Assembly (NCBI GenBank): GCA_964304625.1 | Contig: OZ199839.1 | Span: 6,696,001 to 6,760,000, forward strand | Direction: 5' to 3' | Source: Kudoa neothunni | Lineage: Eukaryota; Cnidaria | DNA length: 64,000 nt | Shown: positions 35,700 through 49,290 of the stretch, in pieces | Layout: each line of letters begins with the position of its first letter | Position numbering within the stretch: position 1 is the first letter of the stretch | Position numbers and translations under genes: made by a program | Notes under the pieces: generated by a model | The model's database searches: none | What the model was told of the DNA's origin: nothing | What the model saw: only the letters and a program-made list of their open reading frames with translations

Positions 35700-37330
35700 T
35701 ACTACCAAAAGTATCATATTAACCCTCTGACTTTTTATTTCTATTTAATTTCAACTAATACGTTAAGTTAATTCTAAGTAATTATTTATTATTATTACTA
35801 CAGTCTATTATATTTGTTTATTATAAGATTTTTTTAGAATATTTTGTATATATTTCTTTAATTATTCGTAAAATTTTTATCACTTACATTTCAATAATAG
35901 CTAATAAATTCTATTAATAATCATATTTTTCTACTGTATATATAAAGCTGATGTGTCCTTGTGTGTGTGTCAGCAAGTACGTGTGTGCGACAAATTTATT
36001 CCCTTATAGATTATAGATAAATATTTATGAGACTTTTAATAATTAAAGATAAAGGGAAAATCTCTGAAAGTAAAAGGATCTACTTATTTTACCGGGTTTT
36101 AATTTGTTGGCCGGATTAAAATCGCTCATTTGAAGGTGATAGTTAAGTTAACGTTTTTCTTACATGTTATAATCAAACGTTATTTTAATATTGTCATCTA
36201 TCTGTATACAGAAATTAGGCGTCCATTTTGTTAAGATGTACGCAATTACATTTCTTATATATGTGACTTATAAACATATTTTGAAAATTTTTATCGATAG
36301 TTTTAATGCAGTAAAATTGTTGAAATTTGTTTATTTAATGATGGGTTGGTAGTGTATATCATAAATAGGTGGATTAAAGCCTTCTAATTTTAGGTCTATG
36401 ACCTTTGATTTAATTGAAACTACATGTTAACTTAAAGTTTCAACAATTCAATTCAGTAACAACTTTTTAGTTTTACTTTACCTGATTATTTTATAATTTA
36501 GGTTGTTATATTGTGCTGCCTGACTACGTTGTAGTCAAGAGTATATTATAGCTTATATCGGATAGTGTTATTAATTTGAGATAAAAAATAATGCTCATAA
36601 GTTATCTTCTAGCTACATGGTTTTTGTTATTTTATGACCTCCACGAAGTGATCTTATTTTTAATTTTATATATCACAATGTTTGAAAGTAAAATATTTAA
36701 AAATTTTTAAAATTTAATCCTTCCTAAGGGTTAACTGAAAGTATTAATGTAATTTTTACATGATTTTAGAGGGATTCTTCAATTCAAAATATTTGTATAA
36801 TCGGTTTAAAGCAAGATGTCGCGCTAATTTGTACTATAATAATTTATTAAATCCATTATTACATTTTCAGGTAACCTTTTAAAATTAAATCTGTTCATGT
36901 AAGATAAATACTACCTCAGTTACAAATTAAAAAATATAAAAAGTGCTTAAGACTAAATATAATCATTTAACAATTCGAGGAGCTTTGAACATCGAAAGGT
37001 CCCTCATATTCATGTATATATATATATATATATATATGAATTATTTATTTTAAATTAATTTATAATATATTAGAAAATTTTACGATCTCAATTTAGTGTT
37101 ACATCCATATTCTTTCAAATTGAGTTTTCAAAACCTTCAAACATTAAACGAAATGTGCCACTATACGAATTTTGGCGGGATTAGTTAGAGGAGTGTTTCG
37201 AACTTATCTCTTAATTTCTTGAATCAAAACTCTTAAAAATATTAATTTAATTTTATGCTAACATCTATCAAAGTTGGAGGGTTAATTATCGTCTCAAAAA
37301 CGTAAAAATATCCTTCATTCATTTTATTTT
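35700..37330. other. Spacer
   Basis: No gene recognised. It includes a GT-rich patch (35955-35990), the second copy of the 32.7-kb dispersed repeat (36520-36790) and a (TA)n run at 37017-37037. Confidence 0.4.
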
Positions 37331-37335
37331 CGCAG

Positions 37336-40300
37336 CGATTGATAACAAACAACATTACCTTTTTGTTTCGGATGGTATGGGAAGGGCAAATATGGATAAT
37401 ATGGTAGGAGCATTTCTATCTGGTCGATGTGACGCTGCATGCTAATACATACCAATTATTTAGTGGGACTGTTTTCAAATACAACGGAAATTGCCGTGCT
37501 GAACTGATTAAATTTGTGTCGATGACCATAATGGAAATTTACGATCGAGCTACACAAGGTATTGACAACCATTAATCACACATAAAACACGACAAACAGG
37601 GTACGAATTCAAAGAATTTAAATATTATCCCATTGAAGATCCAGACCATAATTTGACCGATACTGAACAAGGGTTCAGTGGTTATATCGGTGTAAAACAT
37701 TACAAAGATGTAATACTAAATTTTACATGTGTGTTGTATTTGACACACAAATACTCCTACGTTAATCTCGCTAAACAACTAAATAAAACATCTACAGGGA
37801 GGATTATTGGGATTTGATATTGCGGAACACTACCCATACTACAATCTGGTTTTTATTCTCAAACCGAAGAAGAACTAGCCAGAGTGTCTCCGCTGTTAGT
37901 TCTTTCTCAAATGGCTTATCCAGAAGCAGGTAATATTGGGTGTGAGTTTAATGTGTGCGATATATGCGTTTAATAATAGAATCCCCAATACCAATAATAA
38001 ACGATGCTCATAGAGATCTTGTACACCATTATTCGTTAGCAGGCCATGTTCAATGCTATCAGGTAACCATTCGATTTATTTTATAAATATTTATGAGTGT
38101 GTGAAAACTCGACAATTTTTGCATTTTACGATGTTGATATTAAAATTTTGAATTCAGGTTTACTTTGAAAATATTGATAGACGCATATTCTATTATTAAA
38201 AAGGAAATAATTACAAACATATTTGATAATGTCGTTAAATTTAATAAAACAAAATTTAATTAGGAATTTTGAATTAATTAGTTTAATTTTGTTTTTCATC
38301 ATTCCATGTTCTTTTTCTATGTACAAAATGATCATGAAAACTTTATAGCAAAAACATGAGCGACCATAGCTAATTTTTTAGGCCATTAAGTGTACAATTA
38401 TTGAAATAATAACTTTTTATAAAACCAAGTGATTTATGATTATTTTTGGTATTTAATGAAGGACTGCGTATTTTAAATAAAGAGTAAAAATGGCTCATTT
38501 TTTTAAACGTGAATGATAAATTCTTAAGCTCCAGTTTTGCGCATGCGCATACCAAAATAATAAATTGATTTTTTTAAATGTAATTTTAAAATTAAGTTCC
38601 CATTATGTATAATTATTGACGGGATGTAAGCAAAAGCAAGCGAAATATTGATCTTGAATAGAAGCAGATTTAATGAAACCTTATAATTTAACAATATTGG
38701 GATAAAAAATATGGTGTTGCTATATATTCGCACATTAATAAATTATTAAGCCAAATAAATTAAGCATATCAAATTACGCGTAAAAACTTTGTTATGCTTA
38801 CAAAATATTTTTTTGGTTTCCCTCAAAAATAAGTTTTAATATATGGATTTTCTGTAAAATTAAACTAGGAAACATTCGATGATAATTAATCTCCATGCAA
38901 TAATTTGAGGGAAAATTTATAGTTTAATTATCTTTAAAGAAATATTAGATAGAATTAAACAAATTGAATTAGGTATGGTGAATCCCATCACATTTTTTAT
39001 TCCATTCATGATATCTTTGAAAATAAAAAGTAATTTACTAGAATTAATGTTGAACCTATGACTAATATAATATTCTTGTCGACTAAAAAGGAACAAATTC
39101 GAATGATGTGAATGTATAATTATTGAAAAGCGCAACTGACTAATTTTATTTTATAACATTATTTTTACCTAACTTTCGCAAAAAAAGCTACGTTTTCTTC
39201 ACACATAAATATTGCAAAGTTTTTTTGAATATATTACGACAGCAAATAGGGATTATGCAAGAGTATGCAATTCACTCCTAACCTTGGAATCAAAGCTGAA
39301 ATTAATGGGGACACTGTCACTGTGAATTTTGTTTGTCGCACCAACGGAAGTGTAAGTTCAAACCATATGAACTTTGCTTGTTTGTTAAAATAATTTGAAA
39401 AATCAAACAGATAGAAAATGTGTTTGATAGATTACTAACAGAGGAAGTCGTATGCATGGGCACAGAATTAGGCAACAATTCCAACTTCGTGCTATTGCCA
39501 CCAAATGATGATAAACCATACCAGAATTTGTCGTATAAGATTAATCCCATAAATATTAGAGCTGGAGGTATTTTTTATGGGCTTAGGCAAGATTCTCCTA
39601 CTCCTACTAATACTACCACTAAAAACTGGTTTACGTTTACCTTAGCCCTATTTTATGTACCCTTATAAGAAAAATATTAATTCCGTTAATTAAATAATAA
39701 TTATATTTATATAAGCATATTGAATTAAATTTACAAAACTTTTTATTGTAAGCTGAGAATAATCATGCACCGATCACATGTCACACTTATCTAATATCTA
39801 ATTTTGAGGGTTTTTTTTTAATTTTAAGAACGTAGCCATAATTTTACATATTTAAAAAGGATTGTCATTTTTATAGTATAATATAATCAAATTTTAGTCC
39901 AAATTAGTTACTAAGTTCTGAAGTTTTATATATTTCAATTAGTTTAATCGAAGTAAAATTCAAAAAATTTTTAAAATTTATTATATAATAATACTACATA
40001 TCCGTTTTTGTTAAAATAATGATTCCACACTCTTGCATAAAATATAATATTAATTTTATCTAATATTTGTTAATAATGAAACTTAAATCTATTAAATTCC
40101 AATCAATAATTTTTATCTATATATTGTAATATTCAAGAGAATAATAAAAATGAATAAAATCCTTTTTAAAATTTTCAGTTGAAATAAAATTACACTAAAT
40201 TAATCTAATCGCGCCAACGTTTGACTATTCATGGGCATGAAATGTACAACCCAGTCTTCTTATTCAACTTAACATTGTTAAAATTTGACTTCATTTTGGT

Positions 40301-41322
40301 AGCATGCTCAGATGTTTATGCATTAAATTTTGTTTCGTTATCGCTCAAAAACACGGAGGGACTCAAAAGTTTCCTAAATTGGAACAATATTTTAAGTCAT
40401 CCACTTCAAACAATATGTATGATTCTTCATGGTATGCAACTTTACAAAATTTTCTTGATTGATAATTTACGCGGGAGAAATTTTATAGGTGGTATTTATG
40501 TTCATTTTCGTACTGAAGATTACGATCAGGTGCTTCGATATTTCAAATCACCGAAAGATTTCATAAGCTGTAGCATACCGATTGCAACTATGAAACACGA
40601 ATACGATAAAGTATTAACTAAAGATATAACTCGCATGGTGTTTCGTATAGACCACCGAGACTATGATTACATCGATCGGTACTATTATTGATGATATATT
40701 AAAATTTGTTGAAAAATTTTTCACTCAATTTAGCCATGTTGTAAGCCCAGTCACTTGCAACTCTTACTATCACCAGCCGATGATCAAATTCTATAGACGG
40801 CACGACTTCGTGGACCACACCCCAACAGCGAGACTAACTTTTTTATACGCCACACTTGTCAACATGACCGAACCTAACAAATATACCATAGGCGCAATTT
40901 CACAATACATGAAGGATCTAACTGTGCTTGTCACAAATGTCAGCAAAGACATCATGCGAGGAATGAACCGTGAAGAAAAAAATCAACAATTTTGTCCGAC
41001 TAGGTCATAAATTCATCGCTACACGTATCACCGGCAACCAAGACAACCCACTTGGGGGATAATGATAAAGAGGTAATGTCCGTGAATGGGGATGGTCGGA
41101 AGCGAATACGATATCCTAACGTTGATAACGTTCTTTTAGGTGATTCTGGTCTTCTACTCTAAGGGTAAAATAATCGGATATGAAAATTATTACACTCAAT
41201 CCACCAAAAACAGCGTCAAACAAATAAAAAATTATCTTTTCGAACTCAAGGACTTTGTCTGGACATTAATTTTGAAGTTTCCAAGATTGTGTAATTTGAG
41301 TGCCCACCTCTTGTCCACTTAA
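37336..41322 (+). CDS. Unrecognised multi-exon gene, probably extracellular or membrane protein
   Basis: Exons inferred from phase: 37336-37403, 37464-37558, 37600-37709, 37798-37929, 37980-38062, 39250-39351, 39411-39567, 40303-40431, 40489-40678, 40734-41072, 41140-41322 (stop). From 37980 to 40734 every junction closes in phase without effort. The protein has scattered Cys (FVCRTNG, EEVVCMG, ISCSIP, VTCNSYY) and N-glycosylation sites (NLT, NMT, NVS), but matches no family I know. Exon 37798-37929 must change frame once. Exon 40734-41072 reads best if A7 (~40978) and G5 (~41054) were each one base shorter; alternatively an intron removes this part. The 5' end is unknown. There is a 1.2-kb intron at 38063-39249 and a 0.7-kb one at 39568-40302. 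Confidence 0.5.
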
Positions 41323-43450
41323 ATTATTTATTCAAAATCTGTGTAATGGTCGATTACAGTCGAATCGCCATCCAAACTTTGACATTCTTTTGTTTGTTAA
41401 ATGTAATAAATTTAGTTTATGACTTCTCTGTTAGACCGAACTTTGTTTTTATTCAAAAATTGTATTTATATGGACGCTTATGTTGAAAATGCGTGATGTT
41501 TCCTTATCAAATAAAAGAGTTGAAGATTAGAGTTGCAAGCTGATTTTAACAGTGATTAATTCTCACCATTTAGTTACAAGGAAACGAGCTCTTAAATTTC
41601 TATTAAGTAAATAAATTCAATTAGCGAGAAAAATCATGATAGTGTTTATGGGAAACTTTACTTTTCGTGAGAAAATAATGGTTGAAAAAATTTATAAATG
41701 GTACATCTAAAAGTAAAATTAATTTTTTTTAATAACCTCAAATTAGAATTTAATAAAATGACAATTGAAATGGACTGTTCAATTTTCAATTGATTCATGT
41801 TTAACTTATTATATCAACGCTTATTTTGCTTCGTTAAGGTCATAATCGTGTGTATTTGTTTTTTTCCTAGGTTTATTCGAGGGTCCTTTCATCACAATAG
41901 TGCTAATTTTTATTCAGGAATGTTCGACTTGATCGATTAAAAGTATGGTGGGCAAAATACAACCATCCTTTCATGATGTTTCATTCGTTCTATTTGAGAA
42001 TCAATAACTAGTTTTCCATAAATTCCATCTATTTTTGATAGATTATGTCTATAGTTCCTCCCTAAAATATTTTAAAATTCGACCTAATATTGATTAATAT
42101 TTTTCATAAATCGGCCAAATTTTTTATTTTCAAATTCAATAATTGTTTAAGTTTAGTTAACAATTATAAGCGCGAATAATTATTAAATTGTGCCAAGGAT
42201 ATGTGGATTATTTCTGGGAGTGATGCATAATATGGATTAATGGTAACACGTGCCTCCTATTAAATCTGAAAAAAACTAAAAAAATAATTAAAAGAAATTT
42301 TTATATTTATATTTTTTGAAATAAGTTTTATCATAAGCAGATTATTTTCACTCTAAAAAATTATATTACATCCTACAAGTTATTTAACTCAATAATCGTT
42401 GAAAAAACCTTGAAAAAATTGTTTATAGAATTATTTAATTTACAAAAATTAAATTTACAATATGTTATAATTCTATTGCTTATATTTGTGAAAGTAACTG
42501 GAAAATCAATTAAATGTAATTCACTCACACGACGTTTAGGTGTGACCATAACGAATTCTGGAAAGCGAAGAATTAACAATGGATACCTTGTTTTAAATTA
42601 AGATAAGATTAAAATGTATTTATTTGTCTTATTTGCCATTATACGCGTGTATACCAAAAAATATTACTTTATTTCTACATTACGTTTTAGTTATAATTCA
42701 GTTTATTTTAAATGATTTTTTAAATATATTTTCTTCATAATGATCCAGCCTATGCAGAGATACAATTGTCTAAACCTGGATGAAACAGTCCCTTAAACGA
42801 TCTAAACCAAATGTAACTAAAATCCTCAATGTTTTACTAATTATTTTCGTAATTTCATTAGTTTAATATATCTTCCAATGATGAACAACTCTCAAATAAT
42901 TGATCTCATTCAAGTAATCCATTTCTAGATTTGTTATCGACTCCATCTTATGTTATTCTATGTAGTGTTTTACAGCTATACTTTCATCTAATTTAATTAT
43001 TTGTACTTTCTCGGATGGGATACAATTTAACTTGATGTGACTTTTATTTTTCTGATACTAAATTCGAATATGTTATTGCATAGTATTTTTAATTTAGTAT
43101 AACTGAATCATGATGATTTTTATCAACCATATATACAAATCAAATATTGGCTGGGTGCGATTTTTGGGTCAATTTCAGAGAAAAAAAATGCATATAAGCC
43201 AGGAATACGTTAAATTATTTTCCATTTTATTGAATTTTTGCCATAAAATTATGTTTCGGATGTAAAAACCCAATTAATATAAATCTATAAACATCAATTT
43301 TAATGTGTCAAACAGGCAGTAAACTCCGTATGAAACGCCAAAAGTGCATATCAGCCATCACCTGCTGTATTAGGCAGTTTAGCAAAAATTCATTGAAAAG
43401 TTATTTTTCCCTAGGCTATTGGTTACATACCATATGAGTTATAATTTATA
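41323..43450. other. AT-rich spacer
   Basis: Nothing recognised in 2.1 kb. Overlapping open frames on both strands near 42373-42601 are compositional. Confidence 0.5.
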
Positions 43451-43451
43451 A

Positions 43452-45235
43452 CTAGTGTTGGCGAGTTTCTATTAAAATTGATTTCAACCGATTAAAACCG
43501 TCGAATTTTAAAAAATCGTTAGAAGTTTATGTTTGTTTGATCGGTAAAAACCTGTTTGGACACGTTAACATCGAATTAAGATTGGTAGGAAACGACGTGA
43601 TTTACTAATTATTTAGTGGAATGGGCTGATTTAGAGAAAGTTGGCGACTCCTTGTCTTGTAAATATTGCAAGGTTCTGTTGCCGCCTAAACAAAACAAAA
43701 TTCAAGAAAATATCAGTTCAAAGAAACATTTGTCAATAAAATCAAATGTTTTTAAAATAATACCCTCAAAAAATATTCTAAATATCGACAGATCGAAATT
43801 AAGTGACATTGAAATAGATTTGATGAAGATTGTAATTTTTGACGGTCTTCCGTTTGATGCAATTAGTAAAAAGAGTAACTTGAGGGAGATCCTTTCTAAG
43901 TATTGCCCAGCGTCGAGATCTTTGCCAGTTGGGAAACATTGATTGATAAAAATCTTTCGGTTGTATTCCAAGAAGGTGTCGATAACATTAAATCAGTGAT
44001 GAGGGATGTACGATTTAGCTTAATAATTGATGAGTTTCCTGATTCGAAAAATAGACCAATTTTCAATACATGAGCTTCTTTTCATGATTGTGTTACTGGT
44101 AAACGGAGAACTATAATGCTTGATTCTTCGAAGTTTGTTCAATGCGAATCCGTAATCATAGCTGATCACATATCCAATGTACTAAATCGGTACGACATAG
44201 AATGAGACAAATGCATTGCGATTGTTTCTGGCTCGGCACAGTACATAAAAAGGTATTTTAAGGATTTGAGAACCATGTAAACAGTTATCTATCATCGGAA
44301 TTCCATGTTTTCACGCATTATTCATTTGGCAATTCAAAAAGTTACAAATGAATACTTTTCCGCCCTTTTATCAAAAAATAGAAATTATGAAAGGAAGTTT
44401 TGGGTTCACCTTAAAAATAACTTCCAAACAACGAAGGAAATTCCTCGTGTTTTGGACATACGATGGTATAGTTTCTTTAACGGTTTAAAATACATAAAGA
44501 ATACTGCCCTGCAGTCACTGATTTCTTAAAATAAATTAAAAATTATGGAACAGGAAAAAAATTAAACTCAATAATTGAAATTGAATCAGATAATTACAAT
44601 ATATTTTATTGTCAATGAAATATTTTAATAGATGAACTAAAGCCATTGTTTGAATTCTCTTGATTCATCGAAACTGAAGAAAAATGCTCTATTTCAAATA
44701 TTGTTGATTGGATGAAAGATGACTTTGGAATTAAACCGAAAGATTTAATAACATTATAAAAAGATATTCTTGGACTTATTCCATTTAAATCTAGAAGTCA
44801 ATTAATGATTATAACAGAAAGTTTCTGTCCTCAAATTGTTTATGAGATTCACCAGTTAGTATCAAATAGTGTTAACGATTGTTTGCCATCGACTACATTT
44901 TTCAAAACGATTAAAGAAATGATCCTAAAAATGTTATTTCAATCCAAACGTCCAAATTACTGATCTTATTATTTTTTAGAGATCGATGAGAAGTCTGAAA
45001 CTCAAAAAGAAAATATTTCCTCTGGAAAATTTTGAAAAAATCAGACCCACCCCCATCAACAATGATCTTTTGGAAAAATAAATCAAATGTCTGACCAGTT
45101 TGATCATAATTTTTTGAGGATTTATTGGCCATTCCTGTATCATCCATCAACGTCGAAAGGAGCTTTTCAAAATTAAGGCATGTTTTTATCAAAGAAAAGA
45201 TAAATAATTCAGATTAATGCCTCACAATGTTATCA
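43452..45235 (+). mobile_element. hAT-superfamily DNA transposon remnant
   Basis: The region opens with ctagtgttggcgag at about 43453, very like a hAT terminal inverted repeat (CAGTGTTGGCG). A transposase-like frame starts at 43616 with a BED-type zinc finger half (WADLEKVGDSLSCKYCKVLL). Further pieces: LPFDAISKKSNLREIL, WETLIDKNLSVVFQEG, SLIIDEFPDSKNRP (DDE region), RVLDIRWYSF, and the hAT C-terminal dimerisation block VSSINVERSFSKLRHVF at 45140-45190. Several stops and frame changes interrupt it, so it is inactive. The right terminus was not found. Open frames on the minus strand (43702-43971, 44911-45192) are shadows. Confidence 0.8.
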
Positions 45236-45564
45236 GTGTTAAATTTCGCGTAGGCCCAACTATTCACATCTGTAATTTTGCATAAAAACGTTAACATAGC
45301 TTGTACCTTTACTAATTATGATTTAGTCATAATTTTATCTTATAAAGGGTCCCATTTTAACCCAATTATTGTCCAAAAGAAAAAAAATTCAAAATATTTA
45401 ATTTATTATCAGTTTTATTTATTTTATTCACATTTGTTTTTTTGATAAAATATGCAATTTTTTTCTTTTTAATATTATTTTAATAAAAACACTTCCCACC
45501 AAAAAATAAATCCATTTAAAATCTCTTTTTTGAGAGGCGATGCGGAGTTGTCCTCTTAAGTGGT

Positions 45565-45581
45565 GGGGGGGGGGGGGGGGG
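45565..45581 (+). repeat. G17 homopolymer
   Basis: Seventeen consecutive G between the two hAT fragments, striking in an AT-rich setting. The true length is uncertain because such runs are often miscalled. Confidence 0.8.
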
Positions 45582-45619
45582 TTCGGAAACTAAAATGAAT
45601 TGGTAAAAGCTTCTGTATT

Positions 45620-45785
45620 GTTTAGGTTATGCCAATCTTTGGTGCACATACCTCTGCTGTCTATAGCCTTGGAAAGAAACTTCTCAAAGCTGAAGCATTT
45701 GTTCGCAAATGATAGAAATAGTCTGTAGACTGAGTGAATGAGAATGTTTTCAACATTATATTTTAATAGAGAACTATGTAAATAA
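45620..45785 (+). mobile_element. Second hAT C-terminal fragment
   Basis: LLSIALERNFSKLKHLFAND then RMFSTLYFNRELCK again matches the hAT dimerisation motif (ERxFSKLK...L). It differs from the copy at 45.15 kb, so this is a second hAT family member or older copy lying about 450 bp downstream. Confidence 0.6.
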
Positions 45786-46808
45786 TTCTATATTTTTTGA
45801 TTTTCGTTTTTATATTTTATTAAATAAACGTCGATTATTGTCGTCGAAAATTGCAGGCCTACTTATAAGTTATAACTTGGGTGTGATTGTGTTAGTCTAT
45901 AAGAATAGTCTCCATTGGGAACAAAACTATTATTAAAGCATAATATTATATCCCCATATGGAGACATAAAAATAAATAGTCCAAAGGAATTAATAATTTA
46001 GTGTCAAAAATATAATATTTAAATTTCAATATTTTTAAACAAATTAGCGGAAGGCGCACTCTCATTGCGCAAATCGTTTTTGATACATATCTTTTTTTAA
46101 AACCTCAAAATAAGTGAATAATAAGCATTGTCGAGCTATATAAATTTTGTCATTCAGCGGAAAAAGTCTCAGTCAAAATTAATCTAAACCGAGACTTAGA
46201 TAAAGCGACAACTGAGATCAATTATAAAATATTTATATTTAATTAATTTAAAATTCCAAATTCTTAGGGCGTTCACGAAACGCAAATAATTAATAACTAC
46301 GGAATATTCTTTAACTGAAACAAATATAACTAATGATATCACTATATTATCTCCTTTCTATTTATAAATTTAACGTTTGAGTAAAAAAAGTATATATTTT
46401 TGCGAATTATATTCATTTGCTTTTAAATTCAAAACACATGAAGCTATACGTTAGTTTCTTCATTGTTAAATTAATTAATTAGTAACACCATAAGGATATT
46501 ATTACAGAAGCAGAACACAGGATAGAAATAATTAGGGTTAATGTGAAGTATCTTTCAGGCGTGTCTAATTAATTATATGTTAATTAGTATCGATTTAATT
46601 AATATCATTTCCGTCGCTTTACGTTTAATATTTTGAAGAAAAGTAGTGCCAGGTAATACCAATATATTATTTATATAAATTGGAAATATACTGACATATT
46701 AATAACATTATTATAATTCTTAGTTTGAAAACTTTGTCGTTAAGAAACACACTGATATTGCTGTATTTAACACATCAGTTGGAAAATTATACATATCGTT
46801 GAGACAGA
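45786..46808. other. AT-rich spacer and 5' flank
   Basis: No gene recognised; probable promoter region of the gene starting at 46809. Confidence 0.5.
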
Positions 46809-49290
46809 ATGCTGAATATTTTGATTTATTCTGTTTTTTTTGGTTGTCTTCATAATATATTAAATGAAGAATCTAAAACAACCACAGTAATATATATTAT
46901 TATAAGGATAAAAATAACATATATTTAAAGGATTTGTTGGTTTATCTCAATTTCACCAATTTCGTCATCAAGTCTTACTCATGTTACTCAGAAGACTATG
47001 AAATTTTTGGGGTGAAATGTCTTGAAGTGCAAGAATATTTTTGCTCTGGTATAAAATGTTCAAACAATAGTTCATTCTAAAAATATTTAAATAGATTTCA
47101 AAGAGAGTAATGAAACTTCAAGAATAATACATGAAAATAAATGTTTAACGGAATTCTTCAGCGAGAAAACACTACGTAACGTTAGCGTTACTTTCCTAGT
47201 TCCCCATAGATCTTTAGAACGACGGTAGGAGGCCACTTATTAAAATAAATAATTAATGTTTAATATATACAGATTACAGGAAGGATATTTCTATACGTAC
47301 GGAAGAACAATAGATCGTAGCGTAACTATTGGAAATAATAATTATCCAATACATTATTCCATGATGACCTCATCAGAAAAAATATTCTATCAATATTTGA
47401 TATCAAATGAAAAATCAATCCCACCCCCTAAAGTTATTAATTGGTAGAAATAAAATCAATAATTTTATGAATTACTTTTAGTTGCCTGTACCACTTGTTT
47501 ATGAATCGGTAATTTAAAATTTTGCTTCTATATTCCGTTGATTCTAATATTAATATTTCATTCGTTCATTAAATCAAAAATGAAACGGTTAAATTAATAT
47601 CTATTGAACTGGAATATGTTAGGAATATGATGATCACGGTTATATTTTCATCGATCAACATATGATTTCTTTGGGATATTTGACAGAAGAGAATCCTTAT
47701 AATCCAGATATAACAACCGTTAGAACCAAAAATGAATCTCATTCGTTTTATTCATTATCCTTACCTGGTTTGGGCCATTCAGAAATTGTGTTCATGATTG
47801 TATACCATTTGTTATATGTAATTGAATATTTTGTTGGTTTAAATTACTATAACGACTATATTAAAGAATGGAGCATATACTATAAATAATAATGGTGAAA
47901 TTAAAATAGAATTCCCTTGCTCTTTAGTAGATGCAAAAATTAAAGTAACCGAAGAAGAATATAAAAGTTTGTCATTTCAAAGTTATTATGATAAAAATTT
48001 TTGGGAGAAACTAAATATTATTTCCAAATATAACTTCTCTGTCTGCGTTGAAATTATTTATAATGTTGTTTTTAATCCGAAAATATGGCATCCATGGAAC
48101 TCAAAAAAAGAAAAATTACTTGCAAGTGAATTTCCACCTAAAATCGGAAGCAAACTTTTCGATGTAAACGATTATTTGATATAATTTTATGATAATCCTC
48201 AAAGTTTTCATTTAAATATTGATTAATTATAGATATACAACTTTAAGACAGATTTTGAACTAAAAAAATATTACCGCTCATTGCAATCCATGAGATCATT
48301 AATAAACATAGCTAATCGTTTTAAAGTGTATTACCTAACCGAGTCATTGTTATCGCCAGATGAGGCCTATAAATACGTAAAGGAATCGGTCGCAAGGTTT
48401 TTTACCTATGTTCTACTGGAGTATATTTCAAATTCGCAATCATTCAAAGATGATGATTACGCCTTTAAGACTCATGTATGAAAGTTATTTTAAAAGCAAA
48501 AACTATTAAGTCTTATTCTAGGAATTTAAAATTGGTTGGCAGCCAGAATTTCTTAGTGACCGTATTATGAGGAGATATTATAGACGTAAATAAAATATAT
48601 CTTTGAAAAATTGATGGAAACTTAATAGAAAGAGAAAATTTCGCCAACCCTCAAGGAAGTTATGGGGGACCAGTCCTTAATTTCCCTGACAATAACACAA
48701 GGTCAGTTAATGGTAGTGATTTCACTAACCTCCACCACAATAATTCGAATACTCACGTTCGTCAACCAAATAATGAACAAGCTAGAAATTTTTCACGAAA
48801 TTACCTGCGAAACCAGACTGAAGAGCAAACAGACGAGGAGAGTTCTACTATCCCATTATATAATCAAAGTTACACAACAAGTACCCCAACTTATGGTAGA
48901 GAATATAATCAAAGTTACACAACGAGTACCCCAACTTATGGTAGAGAATATAATCAAAGTTACACAACAAGTACCCCAACTTATGGTAGAGAATATAATC
49001 AAAGTTACACAACAAGTACCCCAACTTATGGTAGAGAATATAATCAAAGTTACACAACAAGTACCCCAACTTATGGTAGAGAATATAATCAAAGTTACAC
49101 AACAAGTACCCCAACTTATGGTAGAGAATATTATCAACGTCTTCCTGAAAGAAATTTTACTCAAAATTTTATGGAAAGTCATACTGAAGATCAAGTAGGT
49201 GAGAATCCAGCTATCCCATTATATAATCAAAGTCCTATAATGAATAACACTCATTTTGAGAGAGGAAAAGATCAAAGTCTTCACCAATGA
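46809..49290 (+). CDS. Unrecognised secreted protein with C-terminal tandem repeats (complete, 647 aa)
   Basis: Ten exons close in phase: 46809-46886, 46931-47048, 47095-47224, 47273-47432, 47482-47508, 47623-47787, 47867-48163, 48233-48475, 48522-48585, 48629-49290 (1944 nt). The first exon encodes a typical signal peptide (Met, then about 13 hydrophobic residues, then NEESK), so the product is likely secreted. The middle ~430 residues form a Tyr/Ile/Asn-rich, probably globular region with several Cys near the N-terminus and NFT/NVS glycosylation sites; I recognise no family. The last ~215 residues are polar and low-complexity (Asn, Ser, Thr, Tyr, Gln) and include six copies of a 15-residue repeat (NQSYTTSTPTYGREY) at 48862-49131. 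The tail suggests an adhesive, matrix or O-glycosylated mucin-like role, which is inference only. One very small exon (27 nt) is included. Confidence 0.8.
48862..49131 (+). repeat. In-frame minisatellite, six 45-bp units
   Basis: Six head-to-tail 45-bp units (15 codons each) differing by only one base (acaacg against acaaca in unit 2). Near-identity means recent expansion or homogenisation. Copy number is likely polymorphic. All six frames stay open through it, so opposite-strand frames here are artefacts. Confidence 0.95.

Noticed and set aside
41323-43450. Several 60-70-codon open frames on both strands
   Set aside because: Composition is that of AT-rich spacer, frames overlap on opposite strands, and no splice-linked partner was found.
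48848-49194. Minus-strand repeat proteins and a possible CRISPR-like array
   Set aside because: The 45-bp units are contiguous with no spacers and sit in frame in a plus-strand exon, so this is a coding minisatellite.
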